Positions 10,178 to 22,930 of a stretch of DNA of 64,000 bases are shown piece by piece; the first letter of the stretch is position 1, and each line of letters opens with the position of its first letter. Source of the stretch: Protopterus annectens (Eukaryota > Chordata > Ceratodontiformes > Protopteridae); NCBI RefSeq assembly GCF_019279795.1, contig NC_056743.1, positions 631,863,493-631,927,492 of the forward strand, written 5' to 3'. A program made the translations under genes and the position numbers. Below the pieces are notes generated by a model, which saw nothing but the letters and a program-made list of their open reading frames with translations, searched no databases and was not told where the DNA came from.

Positions 10178-11455
10178 TGTAAGAGAGAGTAGGCAATAGA
10201 CGTGAAAGGCAGTGGTCTTTCTAGATTACAAGGTGAGGTAGAGAGCTGCTTTCTAGAGGAGACCTTGTTTTATATGGGTGTTTTTGATAGTATTTGAGAT
10301 GTGTAGGTCACATTTTCTATTTTCTTCTAAGGTGACCTCGACTAAGTAAGTGTGACAAATTCAAGGCTAGTGTTTTGTGTAGATGATACAGTAAAGGCAT
10401 TTTTGTGATAGACTATTGTTTTGAGATGAAACAGAGGCTTTTTGTTTTGTTTTGTTTTGTTTAGATTCAGAGCAGAAGGTTAGATTGGTTCAAAAAAAAA
10501 AAGATTCTAGGGAAGGAGTGTTGTATAATATTTTGTAATAATGACATGCTTGGAGCCGAGCAGATTAGAGTGAAGACATCTGTATACTGAACCAAGTGAG
10601 CCTTGTCTCACTGCAGCATGGAGGTAGTTTACAAAAATATTGAAGAGGAGAGGACCTAGAATTGAGCCCTGATGGACACCAGTGTTTATGGGTTGGTAGG
10701 ATAAGTATCATGTTTGCCATATGATGCACTGTGTACTAGCTAAGAGACATGTTTAGGTATGGTAGAGGAGGAGAGACCGAAGGAAAGTACCAATTGTAGT
10801 AATTTAGTATGGGGGACTATATCAAATACTTTTGATAGGTCCAGGAATATGGAAAATACTAGTTTAACTTTGAGATGATTTATTGTGTTGTAAAAGGAGA
10901 GAAAAACTGTAGAGGTGCTATCTGAATGGCAAAAGCCATGTTGTATAGAAGAGAGTAGATTATTTTCTAGGAGATATTTTAGCATATGGGAATGTATATA
11001 TCATTCAAGGATTTTTAACAAACAAGCAAGTGTGGCTATTGGTTGACAGTTGGATAACTCCACTGATTTTTCTCCTTTATGTATTGAAATTATACATGTT
11101 TTTATGCAGAGTGATAAATTATGACATGGTATCATTAAAATAAGGAACTGTTGATTAGTATCAATAAGGAGTCTGTGGCATATTTTGAGTATTCAGCAAG
11201 AAGTTGGCCAGCTGCTAATACTGTAGGTTTCAGATGTGATCATTTTTGTATTATTTTAGTTGAGAATGGTAGAAGAGAAAATGCTGAGGTAGTATTCTGA
11301 ACAAATTAAAGAGGATTTAATGGGTCATCTGATTCTTTAAAGTAGCAGATTTTACTTGGATGAAGTAGAAGATGAATTGTTGCATGATGTTTGGTTTGCT
11401 TCATTAGGTAAGGGATTCTGCTGTGTAGATTTCCTAGGATTCATGAGTTTGTTTA
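10178..11455 (-). pseudogene. LINE A reverse transcriptase remnant
   Basis: Minus-strand RT pieces: VIPIHKG-like and PIATLACLLKILE (about 11010-11090), LLSSIQHGFCHSDSTST (10900-10960), motif A SIFLDLSKVFDIVPHTKLL (10800-10860), and a GVHQGSILGPLLF-like motif B at about 10645-10680. Downstream, a LEENRKCDLHISNTIKNT-like block near 10290 corresponds to the region after the RT fingers and palm. Several stops and frameshifts occur. The style of these blocks is L2/Rex1-like. The YxDD motif is not clearly readable. Confidence 0.6.
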
Positions 11456-11457
11456 CA

Positions 11458-12130
11458 GGTTCTTAGGTAAGTACTAGGTTATCTGCCCTACCTTGCCCTT
11501 TTAACCCTAACCAGTTTCTCTTTTTGTGCTCAAAATAACCTATCCCATTTTGTTATATATTGGCCATACACTTCCCATGGCTGATAATTATATATTACCC
11601 CTAATGAGAATAGCTGGTATCATAGTATAGATAATTTGAGGGGACCCATGCAGGGGTGAAGCCTTCGGGAGTTCACTATATCCATTAGTTGTAGTAGGGG
11701 TAGTCCTGTGGTAAATACTCTGTTTTCCATCCATAGATCTAAGCTGACTTTGAAAATGGTTATCTTTGTTTTATGTGTTAGAGGAGTCTGTTCCACAGCA
11801 ATGGTATGGTCTGAGAGGTACCATTCTGTTGATATTGCAGAAGAGGTTTAGATCCCTAGACCAAGTATTTCTGATACTATTTGAGCTGCTAATTTGAGGT
11901 AAATCTGTCAGTAATGGGTTGGAGGATACCTTGTATGCCAGACACACATCACCTCTTAGCAATCTGTAGGATACAAGGTATAGTGAAACGGCTTTGATTT
12001 GGCCCATGTAGGACATGCTGTTTAGGCCTTGTGTCCTTTTAGTAAGATATCCCTGGGGGCATTCCAGTTGGTACATGTTATGGCTGTCCAATAAGATTTT
12101 AGACTAGAAAGGTTATTATTTTGAGCTGGA
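11458..12130 (-). pseudogene. LINE B 3' fragment, copy 1
   Basis: Minus-strand C-terminal part of LINE B: QLECPQGYLTKRTQGLN, MSYMGQIKAVSLYLVSYRLL, RGDVCLAYK and RDLNLFCNINR match the same blocks at 44880-45060 and 52000-52290. The 3' end, CTAGTACTTACCTAAGAACC read on the minus strand, resembles the CCTATGAACC-type 3' ends of the other copies. It is 5'-truncated. Confidence 0.75.
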
Positions 12131-12175
12131 AAAAGAAAGTCTTTTTGTCAATTTAGATGAGTTTCTTGAAGACAT

Positions 12176-15100
12176 TTCCCATCTGTGTATATGTCTGCTA
12201 GGAGGTTTTGTTTTGACTTTATACCATTGTTCCTATCTGTGTATATGTCTGCTAGGAGGTTTTGCTTTTGACTTTATACCATTGTTCCCATCTGTGTATA
12301 TGTCTGCTAGGAGGTTTTGCTTTTGACTTTATACTATTGTTCCCATCTGTGTATATGTCAATTAGGAGGGTTTGCTTTTGACTTTATACCAATGTTGCCA
12401 CTTGAGTATAGGTCTGCTAGGAGGGTTTGCTTTTGACTTTATACCATTGTTCCCATCTGTGTATATGTCTGCTAGGAGGGTTTGCTTTTGACTTTATACC
12501 ATTGTTCCCATCTATGTATATGTCTGCTAGGAGGGGTTGCTTTTGACTTTATACCATTGTTCTCATCTGTGTATATGTCTGCTAGGAAGGGTTGCTTTTG
12601 ACTTTATACCATTGTTCCCATTTGTGTATAGGTCTGCTAGGAGGGTTTGCTTTTGACTTTATACCATTGTTCCCATCTGTGTATATGTCTGCTAGGAGGG
12701 TTTGCTTTTGACTTTATACCATTGTTCCCATCTGTGTATATGTCTGCTAGGAGGTTTTGCTTTTGACTTTATACCATTGTTCCCATCTGTGTATATGCCT
12801 GCTAGGAGGTTTTGCTTTTGATTTAATACCATTGTTCCCATCTGTGTATATGTCTGCTAGGAGGGTTTGCTTTTGACTTTATACCATCGTTCCCATCTGT
12901 GTATATGTCTGCTAGGAGGGTTTGCTTTTGACTTTATACCATCATTCCCTTCTGTGTATATGTCTGCTAGGAGGGTTTGCTTTTGACTTTATACCATTGT
13001 TCGCATTTGTGTATATGTCTGCTAGGAGGTTTTGCTTTTGACTTTATACCATTGTTCCCATCTGTGTATATGTCTGCTGGGAGGGTTTGCTTTTGACTTT
13101 ATACCATTGCTCCCATCTGTGTATATGTCTGCTAGGAGGGTTTGCTTTTGACCTTATACCATTGCTCCCATCTGTGTATATGTCTGCTAGGAGGTTTTGC
13201 TTTTGACATTATACGATTATTCCCATCTGTGTATATGTCTGCTAGGAGGTTTTCCTTTTGACTTTATACCATTGTTCCCATCTGTGTATATGTCTGCCAG
13301 GAGGGTTTGCTTTTGACTTTATGCCATTGTTCCCATCTGTGTATATGTCTGCTAGGAGGGTTTGCTTTTGACTTTATACCATTGTTCCCATCTGTGTATA
13401 TGTCTGCTAGGAGGGTTTGCTTTTGACTTTATACCATTGTTCCCATCTGTGTATATGTCTGCTAGGAGGGTTTGCTTTTGACTTTATACTATTGTTCCCA
13501 TCTGTGTATATGTCTGCTAGGAGGGTTTGCTTTTGACTTTATACCATCGTTCCCATCTGTGTATATGTCTGCCAGGAGGGTTTGCTTTTGACTTTATACC
13601 ATTGTTCTCATCTGTGTATATGTCTGCTATGAGGTTTTGCTTTTGACTTTATAGCATCGTTCCCATTTGTGTATATGCCTGCTAGGAGGGTTTGCTTTTG
13701 ACTTTATACCATCGTTCCCATCTGTGTATATGTCTGCTAGGAGGGTTTGCTTTTGACTTTATACTATCGTTCCCATCTGTGTATATGTCTGATAGGAGGG
13801 TTTGCTTTTGACTTTATACCATTGTTCCCATCTGTGTATATGTCTGCTAGGAGGGTTTGCTTTTGACTTTATACCATTGTTCCCATCTGTGTATATGTCT
13901 GCTAGGAGGGTTTGCTTTTGACTTTATACCACTGTTCCCATCTGTGTATATGTCTGATAGGAGGGTTTTCTTTTGACTTTATACCATTGTTCCCATCTGT
14001 GTATATGTCTGCTAGGAGGTTTTGCTTTTGACTTTCTACCATTGTTCCAATATGTCTGCTAGGAGGTTTTGCTTTTGACTTTATACCATTGTTCCCATCT
14101 GTGTATATGTCTGCTAGGAGGCTTTGCTTTTGACTTTATACCATTGCTCCCATCTGTGTATATGTCTGCTAGGAGGTTTTGCTTTTGACTTTATACCATT
14201 GTTCCCAACTGTGTATATGTCTGCTAGGAGGTTTTGCTTTTGACTTTATACCATTGTTCCCATCTGTGTATATTTCTGCTAGGAGGGTCTGCTTTTGACT
14301 TTATACCATTGTTCTCATCTGTGTATATGTCTGCTAGGAGGGTTTGCTTTTGACTTTATACCATTGTTCCCATCTGTGTATATGTCTGTTGGGAGGGTTT
14401 ACTTTTGACTTTATACCATTGCTCCCATCTGTGTATATGTCTGCTAGGAGGGTTTGCTTTTGACCTTATACCATTGCTCCCATCTGTGTATATGTCTGCT
14501 AGGAGGGTTTGCTTTTGACCTTATACCATTGCTCCCATCTGTGTATATGTCTGGTAGGAGGGTTTGCTTTTGACTTTATACCATTGTTCCCATCTGTGTA
14601 TATGTCTGCTAGGAGATTTTGCTTTTGACTTTATACCATTGTTCCCATCTGTGTATATGTCTGAAAGGAGGGTTTGCTTTTGACTTTATACTATTGTTTC
14701 TATCTGTGTATATGTCTGCTATGAGGGTTTGCTTTTGACTTTATACCATTGTTCCCATCTGTGTATATGTCTGCTAGCAGGGTTTGCTTTTGACTTTATA
14801 CCATTGTTCCCATCTGTGTATATGTCTGCTAGGTGGGTTTGCTTTTGACTTTATACCATTGCTCCCATCTGTGTATATGTCTGCTAGGAGGGTTTGCTTT
14901 TGACCTTATACCATTGCTCCTATCTGTGTATATGTCTGCTAGGAGGGTTTGCTTTTGACTTTATACCATTGTTCCCATCTGTGTATATGTCTGCTAGGAG
15001 GGTTTGCTTTTGACTTTATACCATTGTTCCCATCTGTGTATATGTCTGCTAGGAGGGTTTGCTTTTGACTTTATACCATTGTTCCCATCTGTGTATATGG

Positions 15101-18100
15101 CTGCTAGGAGGGTTTGCTTTTGACTTTATACCATTGTTCCCATCTGTGTATATGTCTGATAGGAGGGTTTGCTTTTGACTTTATACCATTGTTGCCATCT
15201 GTGTATATGTCTGCTTGGAGGGTTTGCTTTTGACTTTATACCATTGTTCCCATCTGTGTATATGGCTGCTAGGAGGGTTTGCTTTTGACTTTATACCATT
15301 GTTCCCATCTGTGTATATGTCTGATAGGAGGGTTTGCTTTTGACTTTATACCATTGTTCCCATCTGTGTATATGTCTGCTTGGAGGGTTTGCTTTTGACT
15401 TTATACCATTGTTCCCATCTGTGTATATGTCTGCTAGGAGGGTTTGCTTTTGACTTTATACCATTGTTCCCATCTGTGTATATGTCTGCTAGGAGGTTTT
15501 CCTTTTGACTTTATACTATTGTTCCCATCTGTGTATATGTCTGCTAGGAGGTTTTGCTTTTGACTTTATACGATTATTCCCATCTGTGTATATGTCTGCT
15601 AGGAGGTTTTCCTTTTGACTTTATACCATTGTTCCCATCTGTGTATATGTCTGCCAGGAGGGTTTGCTTTTGACTTTATGCCATTGTTCCCATCTGTGTA
15701 TATGTCTGCTAGGAGGGTTTGCTTTTGACTTTATACCATTGTTCCCATCTGTGTATATGTCTGCTAGGAGGGTTTGCTTTTGACTTTATACCATTGTTCC
15801 CATCTGTGTATATGTCTGCTAGGAGGGTTTGCTTTTGACTTTATACTATTGTTCCCATCTGTGTATATGTCTGCTAGGAGGGTTTGCTTTTGACTTTATA
15901 CCATCGTTCCCATCTGTGTATATGTCTGCCAGGAGGGTTTGCTTTTGACTTTATACCATTGTTCCCATCTGTGTATATGTCTGATAGGAGGGTTTGCTTT
16001 TGACTTTATACCATTGTTCTCATCTGTGTATATGTCTGCTAGGAGGGTTTGCTTTTGACTTTATACCATTGTTCTCATCTGTGTATATGTCTGCTATGAG
16101 GTTTTTCTTTTGACTTTATAGCATCGTTCCCATTTGTGTATATGCCTGCTAGGAGGGTTTGCTTTTGACTTTATACCATCGTTCCCATCTGTGTATATGT
16201 CTGCTAGGAGGGTTTGCTTTTGACTTTATACCATCGTTCCCATCTGTGTATATGTCTGATAGGAGGGTTTGCTTTTGACTTTATACCATTGTTCCCATCT
16301 GTGTATATGTCTGCTAGGAGGGTTTGCTTTTGACTTTATACCATTGTTCCCATCTGTGTATATGTCTGCTAGGAGGGTTTGCTTTTGACTTTATACCACT
16401 GTTCCCATCTGTGTATATGTCTGATAGGAGGGTTTTCTTTTGACTTTATACCATTGTTCCCATCTGTGTATATGTCTGCTAGGAGGTTTTGCTTTTGACT
16501 TTCTACCATTGTTCCAATATGTCTGCTAGGAGGTTTTGCTTTTGACTTTATACCATTGTTCCCATCTGTGTATATGTCTGCTAGGAGGCTTTGCTTTTGA
16601 CTTTATACCATTGCTCCCATCGGTGTATATGTCTGCTAGGAGGTTTTGCTTTTGACTTTATACCATTGTTCCCAACTGTGTATATGTCTGCTAGGAGGTT
16701 TTGCTTTTGACTTTATACCATTGTTCCCATCTGTGTATATTTCTGCTAGGAGGGTCTGCTTTTGACTTTATACCATTGTTCTCATCTGTGTATATGTCTG
16801 CTAGGAGGGTTTGCTTTTGACTTTATACCATTGTTCCCATCTGTGTATATGTCTGTTGGGAGGGTTTACTTTTGACTTTATACCATTGCTCCCATCTGTG
16901 TATATGTCTGCTAGGAGGGTTTGCTTTTGACCTTATACCATTGCTCCCATCTGTGTATATGTCTGCTAGGAGGGTTTGCTTTTGACCTTATACCATTGCT
17001 CCCATCTGTGTATATGTCTGGTAGGAGGGTTTGCTTTTGACTTTATACCATTGTTCCCTTCTGTGTATATGTCTGCTAGGAGGGTTTGCTTTTGACTTTA
17101 TACCATTGTTCCCATCTGTGTATATGTCTGAAAGGAGGGTTTGCTTTTGACTTTATACTATTGTTTCTATCTGTGTATATGTCTGCTATGAGGGTTTGCT
17201 TTTGACTTTATACCATTGTTCCCATCTGTGTATATGTCTGCTAGGAGGGTTTGCTTTTGACTTTATACCATTGTTCCCATCTGTGTATATGTCTGCTAGG
17301 TGGGTTTGCTTTTGACTTTATACCATTGCTCAAATCTGTGTATATGTCTGCTAGGAGGGTTTGCTTTTGACCTTATACCATTGCTCCCATCTGTGTATAT
17401 GTCTGCTAGGAGGGTATGCTTTTGACTTTATACCATTGTTCCCATCTGTGTATATGTCTGCTAGGAGGGTTTGCTTTTGACTTTATACCATTGTTCCCAT
17501 CTGTGTATATGTCTGCTAGGAGGGTTTGCTTTTGACTTTATACCATTGTTCCCATCTGTGTATATGGCTGCTAGGAGGGTTTGCTTTTGACTTTATACCA
17601 TTGTTCCCATCTGTGTATATGTCTGATAGGAGGGTTTGCTTTTGACTTTATACCATTGTTGCCATCTGTGTATATGTCTGCTTGGAGGGTTTGCTTTTGA
17701 CTTTATACCATTGTTCCCATCTGTGTATATGGCTGCTAGGAGGGTTTGCTTTTGACTTTGTACCATTGTTCCCATCTGTGTATATGTCTGATAGGAGGGT
17801 TTGCTTTTGACTTTATACCATTGTTCCCATCTGTGTATATGTCTGCTTGGAGGGTTTGCTTTTGACTTTATACCATTGTTCCCATCTGTGTATATGTCTG
17901 CTAGGAGGGTTTGCTTTTGACTTCATACCATTGTTCCCATATGTGTATATGTCTGCTAGGGGGGGGTTGCTTTTGACTTTCTACCATTGTTCCCCTCTGT
18001 GTATATGTCTGCTAGGAGGGTTTGCTTTTGACTTTATACCTTTGTGCCCATCTGTGTATATGTCTGCTAGGAGGGTTTGCTTTTGACTTTATACCATTGT

Positions 18101-19975
18101 TCCCATCTGTGTATATGTCTGCTAGAAGGTTTTGCTTTTGACTTTATACCATTGTTCCCATCTGTGTATATGTCTGCTAGGAGGTTTTGCTTTTGACTTT
18201 ATACCATTGTTCCCATCTGTGTATATGTCTGCTAGAAGGTTTTGCTTTTGACTTTATACCATTGTTCCCATCTGTGTATATGTCTGCTAGGAGGTTTTGT
18301 TTTTGACTTTATACCATTGTTCCCAACTGTGTATATGTTTGGTAGGAGGTTTTGCTTTTGACTTTATACCATTGTTCCCATCTGTGTATATTTCTGCTAG
18401 GAGGGTTTGCTTTTGACTTTATACCATTGTTCACATCTGTGTATATGTCTTCTAGGAGGGTTTGCTTTTGACTTTATACCATTGTTCCCATCTGTGTATA
18501 TATCTGCTAGGACGGTTTGCTTTTGACTTTATACCATTTTTCCCATCTGTGTATATGTCTGCTAGGAGGGTTTGCTTTTGACTTTATACCATTGTTCTCA
18601 TCTGTGTATATGTTTGCTAGGGGGGGTTTGCTTTTGACTTTATACCATTGTTCCCATCTGTGTATATGTCTGCTAGGAGGGTTTGCTTTTGACTTTATAC
18701 CATTGTTCCCATCTGTGTATATGTCTGCTAGGAGGGTATTCTTTTGACTTTATACCATTGTTCCCATCTGTGTATATGTCTGCAAGGAGGGTTTGCTTTT
18801 GACTTTATACCATTGCTCCCCTCTGTGTATATGTCTGCTAGGAGGGTTTGCTTTTGACTTTATACCATTGCTCCCATCTGTGTATATGTCTGCTAGGAGG
18901 GTTTGCTTTTGACTTTATACCACTGCTCCCATCTGTGTATATGTCTGTTAGGAGGGTTTGCTTTTGACTTTATACCTTTGCTCCCATCTGTGTATATGTC
19001 TGCTAGGAGGGTTTGCTTCTGACTTTATACCACTGCTCCCATCTGTGTATATGTCTGCTAGGAGGGTTTGCTTTTGACTTTATACCTTTGCTCCCATCTG
19101 TGTATATGTCTGCTAGGAGGGTTTGCTTTTGACTTTATACCATTGTTCCCAACTGTGTATATGTCTGCAAGGAGTGTTTGCTTTTGACTTTATACCATTT
19201 TTTTATCTGTGTATATGTCTGCTAGGAGGGTTTGCTTTTGACTTTATACCATTGTTCCCACCTGTGTATATGTCTGCTAGGAGGGTTTGCTTTTGACTTT
19301 ATAGCATTGTTCCCATCTGTGTATATGTCTGCTAGGGGGGTTTTGTTTCGACTTTATACCATTGTTCCCTTCTGTGTATATGTCTGCTAGGAGGGTTTGC
19401 TTTTGACTTTATACCATTGTGCCCATCTGTGTATATGTCTGCTAGGAGGGTTTGCTTTTGACTTTATACCATTTTTCCCATCTGTGTATATGTCTGCTAG
19501 GAGGGTTTGCTTTTGACTTCATACCATTGTTCCCATCTGTGTATATGTCTGCTAGGAGGGTTTGCTTTTGACTTTATACCATTGTTCCCATCTGTGTATA
19601 TGTCTGCTAGGAGTGTTTGCTTTTGACTTTATACCATTGTTCCCATCTGTGTATATGTCTGCTAGGAGGGTTTGCTTTTGACTTTATACCATTGTTCCCA
19701 TCTGTCTATATGTCTGCTAGGGGGGTTGCTTTTGACTTTATACCATTGTTCCCCTCTGTGTATATGTCTGCTAGGAGGGTTTGCTTTTTACTTTATACCA
19801 TTGTTCCCATCTGTGTATATGTCTGCTAGGAGGGTTTGCTTTTGACTTTATACCATTGTTCCCATCTGTGTATATGTCTGCTAGGAGGGTTTGCTTTTGA
19901 CTTTATACCATTGTTCCCATCTGTGTATATGTCTGCTAGGAGGGTTTGCTTTTGACTTTATATCATTGTTCCCAT
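12176..19975. repeat. 55-bp satellite array, ~142 units
   Basis: Tandem units of 55 bp, for example one beginning TTTGCTTTTGACTTTATACC and ending TGTCTGCTAGGAGGG, run almost unbroken for 7.8 kb. Most units differ by 0-4 substitutions. Variant bases recur (GCTCCC for GTTCCC, GATAGG for GCTAGG). One 47-bp unit with an 8-bp deletion occurs twice (14041 and 16508). Because 55 is not a multiple of three, any ORF here is short and an artefact. No CENP-B-like box or other known motif is recognised. Confidence 0.95.
13190..17890. repeat. ~2.4-kb tandem duplication within the satellite
   Basis: Rare variants recur at fixed offsets: CGATTATTCC at 13214 and 15571, TGTCTGCCAG at 13291 and 15648 (offset 2357); the 47-bp unit at 14041 and 16508, TATTTCTGCT at 14271 and 16738, GTTGCCATCT at 15191 and 17658 (offset 2467). 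The 110-bp jump equals two extra units near 15950-16060 in the second copy. So a block of about 43 units was duplicated, then gained or lost two units. Confidence 0.88.
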
Positions 19976-20390
19976 ATTTGATCTCTTTCTTGCATTACCT
20001 GTTTGGTGTCTCTATTAAGCAAAAGGGTTGGATTAGAACTGACACATTTTTTTCTTGGTGAATTCAGACTACGCAGACTTGATAAAAAGTAAACATTAAA
20101 ATTTTCAACTGCTTGATCTAGAGGTAAGGTATTTAGGAAATAATTGTTGATTTGCCTAAGCATTTAGTTAAAATAAGTTAAATTTAACTTTGTGAGGTTT
20201 TGAACTCGGTTGTATGACATGTTTTCATTGCATTTGATGATGTGCTAGATGACATATATAAGACCAAGATCACTTAGGGAGTCTGAAAATGAACCTGGAG
20301 CTAAGATTTTGTCAGGGGCATTCCTTAATATCTATTTAAGGACTGTATTCTTAATTGTAGTTTTTTTGAATCTAATGAGTGACTTAGTCT
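19976..20390 (-). pseudogene. LINE A endonuclease C-terminus and linker
   Basis: The minus strand reads SFSDSLSDLGLIYVI, which resembles the SDH-x-LIY motif at the end of APE-type endonucleases (His replaced here). This is followed by NVYFLSSLRSLNSPRKK and QVMQERDQIWEQ, the linker before an RT. The satellite cuts it off at 19975 and LINE B copy 2 cuts it off at about 20395. Stops are present. Confidence 0.55.
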
Positions 20391-20394
20391 AGTA

Positions 20395-22495
20395 GGTTCA
20401 TAGGTGGGTACTAGGCTATCTGCCCGAAGGCATTTATAAGCCTAGCCAGAATGTGTTGGTTTTCTTCACCCTCTTAGATTAGTTCCCTGTGCCTCTGTCC
20501 AGCAGAGCCACTGATGTGATCCCCAAGGTAAACTTTCTGTTTCCCATTCACTCATCAAGGTTTCTTTTGAAGAGTGTTAGCAAGGAGCTCTGCCTATTGT
20601 AGATTGGGATCTTGTTCCAAAGCATGGGAAGTCTCTGGGACAGGAATCTATCCCTCCAGCACGTCTTATTTATTGTTGTGGTGAGGTTTAGATCCCTAGA
20701 GCATGGGGCTCGAGGGATAAGGTTCTCTTTAGGTGGAGCATGTCCATCAATTCTGGGTTGGAATGGCCTTGTATGTCAGGCAGAGATCACCTCTGAGTAT
20801 GTGGTATGCAACCGAGTACAACTGGAGTTTCTTCAGTTGAGCTGCTTAGGGCATCTGTTTGAGGCCATTGATCCTCTTGGTGAGGTACTTCTGTGTTTTT
20901 TTCCAACTGTTGCAGGTGTCTTGTAAGGTACATCCCAAATGGGGCATTGTACTCTAAGATGGCTCTGATGAGTGATGAGTAGAGGGGCACAATGACCTCT
21001 TTTGATCTGGATGCGAACCCTTTTGTAATTAGGTGAGCCACATAGAAGGATTTTCTAACCACTTTGGCAATGTGATTATCAAAGGTGAGATTACTATCTA
21101 CTTGGGTCCCCAGAACCCTTTTTACGTCTTCTGTACTTAGGGAACTACCACCTATATGGTAGTTTGTGGGTACTTTGTTTTTTCCAGAGGGGATGACTAT
21201 GCACTTTTTGACATTTAGCTTGAGGCCATGATTTTGACACCAGGTATCCGTCTCAGTGAGACCCTTTTGGAGGATGCCTGTGTCAGCTGGAGTGTCAATT
21301 ATAGCCCCTAGTTTGTAGTCGTCTGTGAACTTGGTCAGCCATAGTCCTCCTGTGCTTGCCTGTACCTCTGAGACGTATATGCCGTACAGGAGGGGTCCTA
21401 GGACTGAGCCCTGGGCAACACCACTTGTAACTGGTTTAGAGATGGACTTAGCTCCTGCAACTCTCACCATGTGATTTCTGTCCATGAGCCAGTTGGCAAC
21501 CCATCTTGTGACGTAGGGGTTTATGTTCAGGCTGGTGAGCTTATGAGCTTGTCTATGGTATCGAAGGCCTTAGCGAGGTCTAGATAGGCTGTGTGTACCA
21601 CCTTTCCCTCATCTATAGCCTTGGTAACTGTCTCAAAGATGTCCACCAGATTTAGGAGGCATGATCTGCCCTTAACAAAGCCAAACTGGGTAGGGTCCAG
21701 TGTTTGGAGGTTCCTAATGTCTCTGTTAATGAGTTCCATGATGATGCGCTCCATAGACTTGCAGACCAACCTAGTCAGGCTTATAGGGCAATAGTTCCTG
21801 GGGTCTGTTGTGGCTCCATCTTTGTGGAGCAGAATAACCATTTCTGTGCGCCACTCTATGGGTATGTAGCCTGTGGAGAGGCTGAGTTTGAACAATGTGT
21901 TTAGGTGAGGGGTTAGTTTGTCTTTGAGCTTGTGTAGGGCACAGCCTGGGACACTGTCCAGTCCCATTGATGCTGTGTTTTTGGCTTTGGAGAGGGCTGT
22001 TTTAACCTGAGTGTCTGTGATTTCAGGGACTTTACATTCTTCTGGTATGGTTATGGGCCCTTTTGGGGGTGAGAGGGCAGTGAAGTTTGCACTGAACCTG
22101 TCTGCCAGAATTTTGGCGATATTGGTCGGTTCAGTGTATTTTGGGCCATTCTGCACTAACTCTGAGCAGATCTGAGCATTGCTACTTAGATTCTTGACAT
22201 AGCTAAAGAATGCCTTGTGGTTATCTTTGGAGTCCTTGGCAATTTTTCTTTCAAAGCTCGCCTTGGATGATTTTATGAGGGATCATAGTTTCTTGCTGAT
22301 ACTGATCATGGATGTCTTCCCTTCTTGGGATTTTACTCTTTTCTGTACTAGTTTCCTCCTTCTATTGTATAGATTGTTTATGGCAGGAGTCCAACAGACT
22401 GGTTTCCTTTTCTTGGAGGAGTGAGTCTTGGCTTTGCTTGGATTGAATAAAGTTGTATTGATGGATGGTATTAGATCTTCTACTTTGAGTATTCC
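20395..22495 (-). pseudogene. LINE B copy 2: linker, RT and part of the C-terminus
   Basis: Minus strand. A linker (KRKPVCWTPAINNLYNRRRK, about 22350-22410) is followed by AKILADRFSANFTAL, LSKAKNTASMGLDSVPGC, NYCPISLTRLVCKSMERI, FGFVKGRSCLLNLVDIFE, motif A AYLDLAKAFDTIDKL, motif B SGVAQGSVLGPLLYGIYVSE, motif C FTDDYKLGAI and the C-terminal FASRSKEVIVPLYSSLIRAI. The 3' end near 20395 reads CCTATGAACC on the minus strand. A deletion and frameshift at about 21490-21540 and another near 20900 break the protein. The endonuclease is missing, so it is 5'-truncated at about 22495, where it interrupts LINE A. Confidence 0.85.
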
Positions 22496-22930
22496 AGTTA
22501 TGTTTAAAACTACCAAGTATGAGAGTTTCTTTGATGATATTATGTGTGGTCCATAATTGTATATCTTTTGTTATTTAGGAATTGTTATTTACTGGTATGC
22601 ACACAGTAACTCCTTTGCATTACATTTTAATAAGGTAAAGAAAATTTTAGATTTGTCAATTTTGGGCATTGCATAAGGACAGATATTGTGTTCTAAAGTG
22701 TTATCATAAATAATAGCTACTTCATCATCTCTTTTGTTTAACCTATCAGACCTCATGACTTTATAGCTCTTTTGGAGAAATGTTTTATCTTTAATTGAGT
22801 GTTCTAACCAAGTTTCTATAAGGGATAAAATATCTGGTTTACATAAGTAGACCCATGCTTATACTTCTAGTACTTTACTGAAGACGGTAGAAACATATAG
22901 ATTAATGGGTTGAAGACCCAAGGCATAGCT
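22496..22930 (-). pseudogene. LINE A endonuclease N-terminal part
   Basis: The minus strand reads PDILSLIETWLEHSIKDKTF, then MRSDRLNKRDDEVAIIYDN and FFTLLKCNAKELLCVH. These match the L2/CR1 APE endonuclease order: ALTETWL block, then R-DR-RGGGVA-like block (Gly residues lost), then the E-LxV strand. It ends where LINE B copy 2 starts. Confidence 0.6.

Larger units (their letters stand above)
9260..22930 (-). mobile_element. LINE A: old L2/Rex1-like element, interrupted several times
   Basis: Minus-strand fragments appear in the order expected of one non-LTR retrotransposon: endonuclease (22930 to about 22496), endonuclease C-terminus and linker (20390-19976), RT (about 11455-10178), then C-terminal remnants (9789-9260). 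The gaps are filled by a LINE B copy (20395-22495), a satellite (12176-19975), another LINE B fragment (11458-12130) and a foldback element (9790-10177). The protein is heavily decayed. That it is one original element is inferred from order and strand. Confidence 0.6.

Noticed and set aside
17593..19829. Repetitive ORFs within the 55-bp satellite
   Set aside because: They arise because the unit happens to lack stops in one frame for up to a few units; 55 is not a multiple of three and no ORF spans the array.
12176..19975. CRISPR-like array
   Set aside because: The units are contiguous with no unique spacers, and the context is a vertebrate-type repeat region.
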